This document shows positions 33,634 through 42,241 of a stretch of 42,914 nucleotides of DNA, piece after piece (the first letter of the stretch is position 1; each line of letters begins with the position of its first letter). A model generated the notes under the pieces. That model made no database searches, was not told the origin of the DNA, and worked only from the letters and a program-made list of their open reading frames with translations. The DNA is from an uncultured Eubacteriales bacterium. GTDB lineage: Bacteria; Bacillota; Clostridia; Oscillospirales; Acutalibacteraceae. Location: positions 1 through 42,914 of the forward strand of contig ONAX01000023.1 of assembly GCA_900315875.1 (NCBI GenBank). The letters run 5' to 3'. A program made the position numbers and the translations under genes.

Positions 33634-35925
33634 ATGAAGCGGCCGCTGGCAGTTATCGGATTTTCATATTTGGCTGCCCTGAGGGTCGCTTTTATTTTGG
33701 GTATTGAATATGCCCCTGTTCTGGCGGCGGTGAGCCTTGCGGCAGGAGTGTGCGCTGTTATTATCAGGCGGCTGCGTACAGATGGGAAGATGCCATGCAT
33801 CTTTTTCGGCGCTGCTGCGGCACTTGTCGTACTGTCAATATTTACATCGGTCTGCGTAACCCCGAATCAAAGTCTTTACAGCGCAAGCGGCAGGATTGAT
33901 TCAACACTTGTTGATCTGCCATATGAACAAAACGGGCGGTATTATTATAAGCTGAAAATAGACTCTGCCGGTATTCCGGATGCAAAACCCGGAGCGACGG
34001 CGCTTGTGTCCTCGAAAACCCGTCTTGACGTTCAGCCCTATGATGAAATCGGTGCTGATGTAAATTTCTATGAAAAGCCGTCGGACAGTTACCTGAATTA
34101 CGGCATTTCGCGCGGTATTCAGGTGCGCGGCAGCATTGACCCGAGGGGAGAGATAAGCATCCGGAAAGCTGAATCCCGCCCCGTTATGTACTATGTCCTG
34201 AAGGTGAAAAGCAGGCTGCTGTCTGCGATATCATCTATGATGCCGGAAAAGGAGGCAGCCATTGTCAGCGCGATGCTGCTCAATGACAAGTTCAGTATCA
34301 GCAGCGAGGATATGCAGAGCTTTCGTGCTGCCGGTGTTTCGCATATTATTGTTGTATCAGGATTCCATGTTGCAGTGTTGACGTCACTTATTTCAATGCT
34401 GCTGGGGCTTTTTATCAAAAACAGACGCGCTGTGTCGGTTCTGTGCTGTGGCGCGGTTGTGTTCTTTATGTCTCTGACAGGCTTTACTCCGTCGATAATG
34501 CGAGCGGGTATAATGCAGATTTCGGTTCTTTTGGCAGTCGTTTTCAGCAGACAGTCGGACCGGCTTAATGCACTTGGCCTTGCTACTATCGTGATTTGCC
34601 TGCTTAACCCGTATTCCGGCGCTGATGTCGGTTTTCTGCTGTCATTTTATGCAACGCTCGGGATTATCGTACTCAGTCCCCGTATGTATTCATATTTAAT
34701 GGAACGGCTTCAGGCTAAAAAGACTGATAAAAGTGCAGCGCTTAGTCGTACTAAACGTGCTGCAGCGACAGTCGGCAGATACTTTTTGTCTGTTTTCTGT
34801 GTTACGGTTTCGGCGGTGCTTTTCACAGCTCCATGCTCGATAATGAATTTCAAAGGCTTTGCTCTGTACAGTGTGCCGTTTAATCTGCTTATCAGCCCTG
34901 TTGCATCGCTGCTTATCTCATGTGGTGTTATAATGGCTGTACTTTCACTGCTGCCGTTTGTTTCATTTCTTGCATTACCGTTTGCATTTGTCTGCCGTTT
35001 GTCGGCGGATTATATTATAGCGGTATCCGGCGTTACTTCCCTGCTGCCGTACAGCTATATTACAGCAGCGCAGGACTATATACCGGCATGTCTTTTACTG
35101 TCAGTCGGTGTCACGGGTCTGCTGTTGTGCCTTAAAAACAAAAGGCTGATGTTCGCTCTGTCCGCAGCGCTGACTGCGGTGATATTCCTCTGCGGTGCAG
35201 TTTTTTCCGGAATCGGGAATATCGGTTCGGAAAAGGTTTCTGTCGTCGATACCGGCGACGGTCTTTCTGTTGTCCTGCAGGGCAGCGACGGCAGCGCGTC
35301 TGTGCTTTTCTGCGGCGGAGACCGCGGAAAGGGTAATGTCATGAGCGATTACCTTGGTAATTCCGGCATAGGGAATATTACATATATGCTTATTACAGAC
35401 CAGTCGTTCAGGGATACGGGTTATGCTGCAGATATAATGAGCGGTCATTCTGTCGGATGCGTGCACGTCTATGACAGGCAGAGGGTGAGCGAAAAGCTGT
35501 CAGCGGCTCTTGATTTTGCCGGAAGTATCATAAGCTCGGATTACCGCGACAAAAAGGAAGTTGTAGCTCATGCCGGACAAAGCGATATATATGTAATGCG
35601 CTGCTATAACTGTACATCGGTGTATTTTTCCTGCGGCGGCCGTACGTTTCTTATCGTCGGGGACAAAACTGACTGCAGCATTATTCCGGAGAAAAACAGA
35701 AGCAGCGATTATCTGATTATAAACGGAAATGTCGAAAATCTGCAGCTTCTGCACTGCAGAGAGGCGATAATATCAGGCGACGAGGAAAATGCTGCACAGC
35801 TGCGGCAAAAGCTTTCGTCGTCGTGCGACAGCTGCTGCGTTACAGGCGGCAGAGGAAGTATTTGTGTAAGGGTCAGAAGTGACGGCAGCGCCGCACTGAG
35901 GAGGGAAGGTTTATGGCTAAGCTGA
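33634..35925 (+). CDS. comEC: ComEC/Rec2-family membrane protein with degenerate MBL domain
   Basis: This 763-residue protein has the ComEC layout. Two N-terminal helices are followed by an OB-like domain (about 75-180), then the Competence domain with many helices (about 190-530, including SHIIVVSGFHVAVL, and FTPSIMRAGIMQI) and a metallo-beta-lactamase-like domain (about 535-763). ComEC forms the channel for single-stranded DNA uptake. In the last domain, VVDTGDGLSVVLQG is still seen, but the HxHxDH metal motif is gone; its place reads MLITDQSFRDTGYA. The nuclease activity proposed for this domain is thus unlikely. No comEA precedes it. It overlaps holA by 13 nt. Confidence 0.88.
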   Translation: MKRPLAVIGFSYLAALRVAFILGIEYAPVLAAVSLAAGVCAVIIRRLRTDGKMPCIFFGAAAALVVLSIFTSVCVTPNQSLYSASGRIDSTLVDLPYEQNGRYYYKLKIDSAGIPDAKPGATALVSSKTRLDVQPYDEIGADVNFYEKPSDSYLNYGISRGIQVRGSIDPRGEISIRKAESRPVMYYVLKVKSRLLSAISSMMPEKEAAIVSAMLLNDKFSISSEDMQSFRAAGVSHIIVVSGFHVAVLTSLISMLLGLFIKNRRAVSVLCCGAVVFFMSLTGFTPSIMRAGIMQISVLLAVVFSRQSDRLNALGLATIVICLLNPYSGADVGFLLSFYATLGIIVLSPRMYSYLMERLQAKKTDKSAALSRTKRAAATVGRYFLSVFCVTVSAVLFTAPCSIMNFKGFALYSVPFNLLISPVASLLISCGVIMAVLSLLPFVSFLALPFAFVCRLSADYIIAVSGVTSLLPYSYITAAQDYIPACLLLSVGVTGLLLCLKNKRLMFALSAALTAVIFLCGAVFSGIGNIGSEKVSVVDTGDGLSVVLQGSDGSASVLFCGGDRGKGNVMSDYLGNSGIGNITYMLITDQSFRDTGYAADIMSGHSVGCVHVYDRQRVSEKLSAALDFAGSIISSDYRDKKEVVAHAGQSDIYVMRCYNCTSVYFSCGGRTFLIVGDKTDCSIIPEKNRSSDYLIINGNVENLQLLHCREAIISGDEENAAQLRQKLSSSCDSCCVTGGRGSICVRVRSDGSAALRREGLWLS

Positions 35926-36980
35926 GCGAACAGGATTTCCGGAAGGAGCTTTCTTCCGAGGAGCTGCAGCCGCTCTATCTTATCTACGGAGAAGAAAAAT
36001 ATCTTGTAAAAAAATATACCGAGCGCCTTGTAAAAAAGGCAGTCGGCAAAAAGTCGTCGGATTTTGATACGGCGGTATTCGGGGGTGATCTGAGCCTTGA
36101 CGAGATGTATTCCGCGGTGCAGTCGCTTCCTGTATTCTCCGACAGGAAATGTATTCTGGTCAAAGATTACGAGGTGAATTCCCTCTCTGACGGTGACTTG
36201 AAGGAGCTGGAAAAGCTCTTTTCGGATATTTCTGAGCAGTCGGTTCTGATTTTTACAATGCCGACCCTGAAACCCGACGAAAAGAAAAAGTCAGACGGCA
36301 AGGGCGGGTCAAAGTTTTCTAAATTTGCATCTCTTGCTGCAAAATACGGCACTGTGCTGGAGCTTGCAGCCCTTGGTGATATCGCCGTCGAAAAACAGGT
36401 TATTGCCTGGGCGGAGAAAAACGGAAACAAGCTTTCATCTATAAATGCGTCTAAGATTGTCTATGCAGTTGGAACAGACCTGAATGCCCTGAAAAACGAA
36501 ACGGACAAGCTTTGCGCATATGCCGGTGACAGGGAAATAACGGAGCAGATGATTGAGCTTCTGTGCCCGAAAAACACAGAAACCAGAATATACGCACTTG
36601 CCGGCTGTATAAGCAAAAAAGACTACAAGGGCAGTTTCCGTCAGCTTGAAATGCTGTTTGAAAAAAACGAACGCCCTGAGATAATCCTTTCCGTTTTAAG
36701 CTCTGCATTTGTGGATATGTATCGTATGCGTGCAGCAGCGGAGGCCGGAAAGACCGTTTCGCAGGTTGCCTCCGATTTCAAATACGGCAGACGCGATTTC
36801 GTGCTGAAAAATGCTGCCGCGGATGTTGCAGGCTATTCCACGGAAACCCTGCGGCGTATTCTGGATGTCATTCTGGACGCGGATATCAGGCTGAAAAGCA
36901 CATCTGTAGACCACAGGGTGATACTGGAAACAATGATAGCAAAGGTGCTTCTGATAGTCAAAGAGGGGTCGTCTGCATGA
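35913..36980 (+). CDS. holA: DNA polymerase III delta subunit
   Basis: This 355-residue clamp-loader subunit opens the beta sliding clamp. The N-terminal PLYLIYGEEKYLVKKYTERL (about 20-39), LPVFSDRKCILVKDYE (about 72-87) and the C-terminal helical collar from about 215 are typical of HolA. As in the family, there is no working P-loop. The ATG sits inside the end of comEC behind GGAGGGAAGG, and its stop overlaps the next gene by 4 nt. comEC-holA adjacency is common in Firmicutes. Confidence 0.93.
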   Translation: MAKLSEQDFRKELSSEELQPLYLIYGEEKYLVKKYTERLVKKAVGKKSSDFDTAVFGGDLSLDEMYSAVQSLPVFSDRKCILVKDYEVNSLSDGDLKELEKLFSDISEQSVLIFTMPTLKPDEKKKSDGKGGSKFSKFASLAAKYGTVLELAALGDIAVEKQVIAWAEKNGNKLSSINASKIVYAVGTDLNALKNETDKLCAYAGDREITEQMIELLCPKNTETRIYALAGCISKKDYKGSFRQLEMLFEKNERPEIILSVLSSAFVDMYRMRAAAEAGKTVSQVASDFKYGRRDFVLKNAAADVAGYSTETLRRILDVILDADIRLKSTSVDHRVILETMIAKVLLIVKEGSSA

Positions 36981-37588
36981 TACAGGTTAAGGAAGCAATA
37001 ATCGTCGAGGGAAAATACGACAAAATAAGGCTTTCTAATTTCATAGACGGTCTTATTATCACAACTGACGGCTTCGGAATTTTCAAGGATAAGGAAAAGC
37101 AAAGGCTCATCCGCCGACTTGCCGAAACACGCGGAATACTTGTCCTGACTGACAGTGACGGCGCAGGCTTCGTGATAAGACGGTTTCTCAAGGGAAGCGT
37201 TCCCCCGGACAGGGTGAAGCACGCGTATATACCGGATATCTTCGGCAAGGAAAAAAGGAAGGATAAGCCCTCTGCTGAGGGAAAGCTCGGCGTTGAGGGA
37301 ATCCCGGATGAAATAATAGCCCGTGCCATAGCGGCATCGGGAGCACACTGCAGCGTTCAGAATACAAATGTACGCACGCAAAAGCCCATCACAAAGGCTG
37401 ATATGTACGCTCTGGGGCTCAGCGGTACGCCGGACGCCGCACAGATGCGAGAGGCTCTTAAAAAGGAGCTTGACCTTCCGCAGCGTATGACGGCAAATGC
37501 GATGGCTGATGTCCTTGGATGCATTATGACGCTTCCGGAGCTTGAGGAGGTCTGCAGGAAAATCAGAGACAGGGAGGGGAATGTATGA
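36977..37588 (+). CDS. rnmV: Ribonuclease M5 (Toprim, 5S rRNA maturation)
   Basis: This 203-residue protein has a Toprim domain (about 1-110). Its catalytic Glu is in EAIIVEGKYDK (about 6-16) and its DxD in VLTDSDGAG (about 55-63), as in RNase M5, which trims 5S rRNA precursors in Firmicutes together with protein L18. The C-terminal domain (about 125-203) with LGLSGTPDAAQMREAL matches the DUF4093-type tail of the family. It overlaps both neighbours. A following RNase Z-like gene makes an RNA-maturation pair. Confidence 0.9.
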   Translation: MIQVKEAIIVEGKYDKIRLSNFIDGLIITTDGFGIFKDKEKQRLIRRLAETRGILVLTDSDGAGFVIRRFLKGSVPPDRVKHAYIPDIFGKEKRKDKPSAEGKLGVEGIPDEIIARAIAASGAHCSVQNTNVRTQKPITKADMYALGLSGTPDAAQMREALKKELDLPQRMTANAMADVLGCIMTLPELEEVCRKIRDREGNV

Positions 37589-38490
37589 TAGATGTAACAC
37601 TGCTCGGCTGCGGCGGAATGATGCCCATGAAGGACCGCTGGCTGACCTCGTGTCTGCTGACATGTGACGGCAGGTCTGTTCTGATTGACTGCGGCGAAGG
37701 TACACAGATAGCTATGAAATGTGCCTCACGTCGAGTTAAGCCCGTGGAGCTTATCTGTTTTACGCATTTTCACGCTGACCATATTTCCGGCCTTCCCGGA
37801 TTTCTTCTTTCTATGGGAAACGAGGGCAGGACAGAACCTGTAACCATTGCCGGACCACGCGGATTGGAGCGGACGGTCAGGAGCCTTTGTGTAATTGCTC
37901 CGGCGCTGCCCTTTGAAATCAGGTTTGCAGAGCTTAAGGACGAGCAGACTCTTCACTGCGGTGAACTGGAGATAGATTTCTTCAAGGCGAGGCACAGCAT
38001 TGAATGTATCGGTTACAGCGTCAGCCTTAAGCGACAGGGTAAATTTGACCCTGAAAAAGCTGTACAGAATAACGTCCCCAAAAGAATATGGTCAACCCTG
38101 CAGAAAAACGGAGAAGTTGACTATGAGGGTGTACATTATACCTTCGATATGGTCGGCGGAAAGCCAAGGAAAGGTATAAAGGTTTCTTACTGTACAGACA
38201 GCCGACCTACCGAACGCATAGCAGAAGGTGTAAAGGAAAGCGACCTTTTTATCTGCGAAGGACTTTATTCTGAAGCTGATAAAACAGAGCGTGCAATCAA
38301 AACAGGGCACATGATGTTCTGTGAAGCTGCAAGCCTTGCAGCAAAGGCTGGTGTGCGCGAGCTGTGGCTGACGCATTTCAGTCCAGCCCTGACCGAGCCG
38401 CAGGAGGGTCTGCCGGCGGTGCGTGAGATTTTTCCCAATGCTCACTGCGGATTTGACGGAAAGACCGTCACGCTGAATTTTGAGGACTGA
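37585..38490 (+). CDS. rnz: Ribonuclease Z-like tRNA 3'-endonuclease
   Basis: This 301-residue metallo-beta-lactamase-fold protein matches RNase Z, which cuts tRNA precursors after the discriminator base. The zinc motif is FTHFHADHISGLPGFLLSM (HxHxDH, about 52-70). Further ligands are in KARHSIECIGYS (about 133), YCTDSRPTERI (about 207), KTGHMMFCEAASLAAKAG (about 242) and LWLTHFSPAL (about 262). The exosite arm around 150-180 is present. It overlaps rnmV by 4 nt and is the last gene of the long forward run. The stop lies about 3 nt from the feoB stop on the other strand. Confidence 0.92.
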   Translation: MIDVTLLGCGGMMPMKDRWLTSCLLTCDGRSVLIDCGEGTQIAMKCASRRVKPVELICFTHFHADHISGLPGFLLSMGNEGRTEPVTIAGPRGLERTVRSLCVIAPALPFEIRFAELKDEQTLHCGELEIDFFKARHSIECIGYSVSLKRQGKFDPEKAVQNNVPKRIWSTLQKNGEVDYEGVHYTFDMVGGKPRKGIKVSYCTDSRPTERIAEGVKESDLFICEGLYSEADKTERAIKTGHMMFCEAASLAAKAGVRELWLTHFSPALTEPQEGLPAVREIFPNAHCGFDGKTVTLNFED

Positions 38491-38493
38491 CAT

Positions 38494-40311
38494 TTATAGA
38501 CCGAAAATACTGAACACAGTGTTTATTAATATACAACAGACTATACCGCATACAGTCGGTATCAGAAAACCGAGCAGCGTCCAGAGGGTGCTGCCGGTTT
38601 CTTTTTTTATTGTAATGCATGCCGTCGAGCACGGGAAGTGCATCATGGTAAACGCCATCATGCAAAGTGCGGTTTTTATCGTCCAGCCGTTTGAAGTTAG
38701 TATTTCGGAAAGAGTTCCTATGCCGTCGCCGTATAGTGAAAGCGTTATGGGCAGCACTATCTCATTTGCCGGAAAACCGAGAATGAAGCCCGTCAGTATT
38801 TCGCCGTCCAGACCGAGCACAGCGCCGGCTGGCTCAAGAAGAGCGCACATATGCCCTGCAAGGCTTTTGTCGCCTATGGTGACATTTGTCATTATCCACA
38901 ACAGTGCTCCTGCGGGAGCTGCAACTGCTGCAGCTCTACCGAGAACGAATACGGTACGGTCGAGCATTGAGCGCACTATGGTCTTTGCAAGCTGCGGCCG
39001 TCTGTATGGCGGAAGCTCAAGAATGAATCGCGCACGCCGTCCCTTGTATAAAATGGCTGAAAGCAGTCTTGTGACGATCAGGGAAATCCCGATGCTTGTG
39101 CTTACTGCTGCAGCAAGTATCAGTGCGCCAGCTGCCGATCCGGTAAGTGAGTTGAGTTTTGCTGTCATAAATATCCCTGTTACTGCAATAAGTGTCGGGA
39201 AGCGTCCGTTGCAGGGGGAAAAATTGTTTGTTACGGCAGCTATCAGCCGTTCGCGGCGATCGGGAATAATGCGGCAGCCAGTAATTCCGCAGGCATTACA
39301 GCCGAAGCCCATCATCATTGTAAGAGCCTGACGTCCGCCGCTGCCTGCCCGGTTGAAGACAGGATCAAGCACAAACGCCGCTCTCGGCAGGTAGCCGAGA
39401 TCTTCAAGCAGCGTAAACAGAGGGAAAAATATCGCCATGGGCGGCAGCATGACAGAGATCACGTCGGCAAGGGTGCCGTATATGCCGTCAATCAACAGTC
39501 CTGTTACGATTTCATGTACGCCGAATGTTGTTAGCCACGAGCGCATAAGACTGCCGATAAACTCAAACAGCGAGGCAAGCCACATGGACGGATAATTTGC
39601 CCCTGCAATGGTGATGAAAAAAATTATTGCAAGCAGCAACCCAAGCATAGGCAGCCCTGTTACTCTTGATGTAAGCAGCCTGTCAAGGCGCTGCTCCCAA
39701 TTCATGTAAGGGTTTCCCCGGGAGCTTATGCACACAGCGGCGATTTTCTTTGCCTTTTCGGGTATATCATCCGTTTCGGTTACGCATGCGGACTGCATTT
39801 CTTCCTTTGTGAGTACATCCTGCAGTGTGTCTTTCAGCTCGCGCAGCCCCTTTCCGGAGCGCGCCGAGGTAACAACCACCGGTATTCCGAGCAAATCGGA
39901 TAGCTTTTCGGTATCAATGCAGACTCCGCGCTTTATTGCCTCATCCCACAGGTTAAGGCACATTACGGCACACTTTGTATGCTGCAGCAGCTCCAGACAC
40001 AGCGGCAGACCCTTTTCGAGTGCGCTGGCGTCCGTGGTTATGATAATGCACTGATAATCAAGCCCGTTTACAAGCTCTGATGCAGCCTGCTCGTCGGGTG
40101 AGCCGCCGCGCAGGGAATAAGCTCCCGGCAGATCGACAAGCCGTATCCGCTCTTCCGAAAGGTTAAAAAAGCCCTCTGCGCCGGAGACTGTCTTTCCAGC
40201 CCAGTTTCCGGTATGCTGGTGCATTCCGGTCAGGGCATTGAATACAGTGCTTTTCCCGACATTCGGATTACCTGCAAGCAGCACCGTGCATGAATAATCT
40301 GTTTTCTTCAA
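38494..40311 (-). CDS. feoB: Ferrous iron transporter FeoB
   Basis: This 605-residue membrane protein imports Fe(II). The N-terminal G domain (about 1-165) shows G1 in LLAGNPNVGKSTVFNALTG, G3 in LVDLPGAYSLRGG, G4 in CLNLWDEAIKRG and G5 in TSARSGKGL. After a helical linker, Gate and core membrane helices occupy about 205-605, with LPPMAIFFPLFTLLEDLGYL and GFGCNACGITGCRIIPDRRE. The start is TTG at 40311, supported by GGAG 8 nt upstream. It is shorter than E. coli FeoB (about 770), as in many Firmicutes. It follows feoA by about 116 nt. Confidence 0.93.
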   Translation of the reverse strand: MKKTDYSCTVLLAGNPNVGKSTVFNALTGMHQHTGNWAGKTVSGAEGFFNLSEERIRLVDLPGAYSLRGGSPDEQAASELVNGLDYQCIIITTDASALEKGLPLCLELLQHTKCAVMCLNLWDEAIKRGVCIDTEKLSDLLGIPVVVTSARSGKGLRELKDTLQDVLTKEEMQSACVTETDDIPEKAKKIAAVCISSRGNPYMNWEQRLDRLLTSRVTGLPMLGLLLAIIFFITIAGANYPSMWLASLFEFIGSLMRSWLTTFGVHEIVTGLLIDGIYGTLADVISVMLPPMAIFFPLFTLLEDLGYLPRAAFVLDPVFNRAGSGGRQALTMMMGFGCNACGITGCRIIPDRRERLIAAVTNNFSPCNGRFPTLIAVTGIFMTAKLNSLTGSAAGALILAAAVSTSIGISLIVTRLLSAILYKGRRARFILELPPYRRPQLAKTIVRSMLDRTVFVLGRAAAVAAPAGALLWIMTNVTIGDKSLAGHMCALLEPAGAVLGLDGEILTGFILGFPANEIVLPITLSLYGDGIGTLSEILTSNGWTIKTALCMMAFTMMHFPCSTACITIKKETGSTLWTLLGFLIPTVCGIVCCILINTVFSIFGL

Positions 40312-40427
40312 GCTATCACTCCATCCCGGCGAGCCGCCGTTTGCTGTCCGCGTCTGAGCTTTTTGTGCGGAGTCTGATTGCGCGGTCCGGCTTTTGTGCG
40401 TTTTATATCGGATGTCTCAATTGACCT

Positions 40428-40664
40428 TTATTTCGCAGAAACCATTATTCTTTTTGTATCCTCGTCGCGCAGGGCAAGCATGACCGAGGGGAAAAGGTAC
40501 GCCCTCAGTCCGCCGAGGGGGCTTGCAAACAGCGGCTGCACCGATGCGCCGGGGGCAATGCCGAGCCTGGACAATCCCTCGCTAAGCCCGTTTTCATTTC
40601 CCACGCAGCAAATCACAGCCTGTTGACCGATATTCAGCTCACAAAGACTGATTTCTTTACACAT
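40428..40664 (-). CDS. feoA: FeoA family protein
   Basis: This 78-residue SH3-like protein is a partner of FeoB. SLCELNIGQQAVICCVG, LSEGLSRLGIAPGA and the late MLALRDEDTKRIMV are the usual FeoA pattern. I choose the ATG at 40664, which has CAGGGGGAA just upstream on the reverse strand; a longer frame extends to 40757 without a ribosome site. The 116-nt spacer before feoB contains no gene I can see, and feoB appears to depend on the feoA promoter. Confidence 0.9.
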   Translation of the reverse strand: MCKEISLCELNIGQQAVICCVGNENGLSEGLSRLGIAPGASVQPLFASPLGGLRAYLFPSVMLALRDEDTKRIMVSAK

Positions 40665-40697
40665 ATTATTTCCCCCTGTTTTTTCATTCCGCATTAC

Positions 40698-40727
40698 ATG
40701 ATATGCACGGTCGAGGATTATTGTAAA
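40698..40727 (-). promoter_or_regulatory. feoAB promoter (reverse strand)
   Basis: On the reverse strand TTTACA (40727-40722), an 18-nt spacer and TATCAT (40703-40698) form a promoter. It lies about 34 nt before the feoA ATG. I do not see a clear 7-1-7 Fur box over it. Confidence 0.65.
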
Positions 40728-40752
40728 CATTTTTCCGGCAGGCTCTTCTTTA

Positions 40753-40817
40753 TGCACTTCATAAATTTCTTTTTTTGTTGCACGCTAAGTTTGTTGCACT
40801 TCATAAATTTCTTTTTT
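40753..40817. repeat. 23-bp direct repeat between feoA and cmk
   Basis: The same 23 bases, starting TGCACTTCATAAATTTC and ending in a T-run, occur at 40753-40775 and 40795-40817, with a third partial copy (TTGTTGCAC) between them. It may be a tandem duplication of promoter sequence. Only two copies exist, so it is not a CRISPR array. Confidence 0.75.
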
Positions 40818-40821
40818 CTGA

Positions 40822-40850
40822 TTGTTTTTTCAGTAGGAATCTGTTATAAT
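40822..40850 (+). promoter_or_regulatory. cmk promoter
   Basis: TTGTTT (40822-40827), a 17-nt spacer and TATAAT (40845-40850) form a promoter about 64 nt upstream of the cmk ATG and directly after the direct repeat. Confidence 0.75.
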
Positions 40851-40913
40851 ATAAATTTGAAATGTATTCCGGAAAAGACGGGAATCAATTTGCATAATCG
40901 GAGGTTTTGAAAA

Positions 40914-41579
40914 ATGTTTTCTGTTGCACTTGACGGCCCTGCAGGAGCAGGCAAAAGTACAATTGCAAAAAAAGCTGCTGAAAAGCTCGGCTTTATCTAT
41001 ATCGATACGGGAGCTATGTACCGCACCATCGGACTTGCATGCATAAAATCAGGCATCGACCTGACCGACGCTCAGGCTGTTGTCGGCATGCTGCCATCAA
41101 TAAAGCTGCGCCTTGCTTTTCTCGACGGCGAACAGCATATTTTCCTCGGGGATGAGGATGTTTCCTCGCTTATCCGTACCGAGCAGGTTTCCATGGCGGC
41201 TTCGTCAGTTTCATCAATCCCGCAGGTGCGTTCTTTCCTGCTGGAGCTGCAGAGAGGCTTTGCGAAAACTGATAACATAATAATGGACGGCCGTGATATA
41301 GGTACTGTTGTGCTGCCCGATGCGAACGTCAAGATCTTCCTTACCGCTTCCCCCGAGGCGAGAGCGCGCCGCCGCACGCTGCAGCTTGAGGAAAAGGGAG
41401 AAAAGGCTGATTATGAGCAGATACTTTCGGACATAATAAAAAGAGACTATAACGATTCCCATCGTGAAACAGCACCGCTCAGACCTGCAGAGGACAGTAT
41501 TCTCGTAGATACGACAGAGCTGACCCTCGAGCAGTCCATCGCAAAAGTAACCGAAGTGATAGGAGAGAGGCTGAAATGA
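40914..41579 (+). CDS. cmk: Cytidylate kinase
   Basis: This 221-residue P-loop kinase phosphorylates CMP and dCMP. Walker A is LDGPAGAGKSTIAKKAAE (about 6-23), followed by YIDTGAMYRTIGLA (about 33-46), the DGRDIGTVVLPDANVKIFL segment (about 124-142), and the lid around EARARRRTLQLEEKG (about 147-161). An AATCGGAGG site lies before the ATG. It starts a cmk-plsC-ispH run, an order well known in Clostridia; cmk and plsC overlap by 4 nt. Confidence 0.96.
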   Translation: MFSVALDGPAGAGKSTIAKKAAEKLGFIYIDTGAMYRTIGLACIKSGIDLTDAQAVVGMLPSIKLRLAFLDGEQHIFLGDEDVSSLIRTEQVSMAASSVSSIPQVRSFLLELQRGFAKTDNIIMDGRDIGTVVLPDANVKIFLTASPEARARRRTLQLEEKGEKADYEQILSDIIKRDYNDSHRETAPLRPAEDSILVDTTELTLEQSIAKVTEVIGERLK

Positions 41580-42241
41580 AAACAAATCCGCTGTGGGCAG
41601 TAGGCTGGTACTTCGTGTATCCCGTTATGAAGCTGCTGTTTTTCTTCAAGGTTAACGGAAAAGAAAACATTCCCCGTGAGGGCGGTTATATTGTAGCATC
41701 AAACCATATGTCATACGCCGATCCGCCGCTTCTTGCGATGATACAGCACCGCCAGATATTCTTTATGGCTAAGGCGGAGCTTTTCAAAAATCCGCTTTTT
41801 GCATGGCTTATACGCACACTCGGAGCATTTCCGGTGCAGCGCGGCGCCGGTGACGGCAAGGCAATAAACGAAGGCGAAAACATTATACGCAAGGGCGGAC
41901 TGCTCGGTATATTTATCGAGGGCACACGATCAAAGACAGGCGAGCTTCTCCGTCCGAAGTCGGGCGCTGCAATAGTCGCACAGCAGATGCAGGTGCCGGT
42001 TATCCCGATTTGCATTACACCGAAAAAACAGAAGATAAAGCTGTTTTCCAAGGTTACTATCTCCGTCGGCAAGCCTATGACGCCGGAGCAGCTCGGACTT
42101 ACCGGTGAAGCAGGTCCCGAGGCTTACCGTAATGCTTCCAGAATGATTATGGGAGAGATACAGCGCATGAGAGATGCCGACCGTGAGGCAATGAACAGCA
42201 AGGGCAAAAAGACACCGACGAAAACGGAGGAAACAGCATGA
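41576..42241 (+). CDS. plsC: 1-Acyl-glycerol-3-phosphate acyltransferase
   Basis: This 221-residue membrane-associated enzyme makes phosphatidic acid from lysophosphatidic acid. The catalytic HxxxxD is in SNHMSYADPPLL (about 39-50), the glycerophosphate-binding motif is IEGTRSKTGEL (about 117-127), and a hydrophobic N-terminal helix (about 8-25) anchors it. A Lys/Glu-rich tail ends the protein. It overlaps cmk upstream and ispH downstream by 4 nt each, suggesting coupled translation. Confidence 0.93.
   Translation: MKTNPLWAVGWYFVYPVMKLLFFFKVNGKENIPREGGYIVASNHMSYADPPLLAMIQHRQIFFMAKAELFKNPLFAWLIRTLGAFPVQRGAGDGKAINEGENIIRKGGLLGIFIEGTRSKTGELLRPKSGAAIVAQQMQVPVIPICITPKKQKIKLFSKVTISVGKPMTPEQLGLTGEAGPEAYRNASRMIMGEIQRMRDADREAMNSKGKKTPTKTEETA

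Noticed and set aside
40753-40817. Direct repeats considered as a CRISPR array
   Set aside because: Only two full copies, AT-rich and ending in poly-T, with a spacer that partly repeats the same motif; no cas genes.
40623-40910. Forward frame rich in Phe/Cys between feoA and cmk
   Set aside because: It overlaps the feoA start, is made of the AT-rich direct repeat, and contains the cmk promoter. No ribosome site precedes it.
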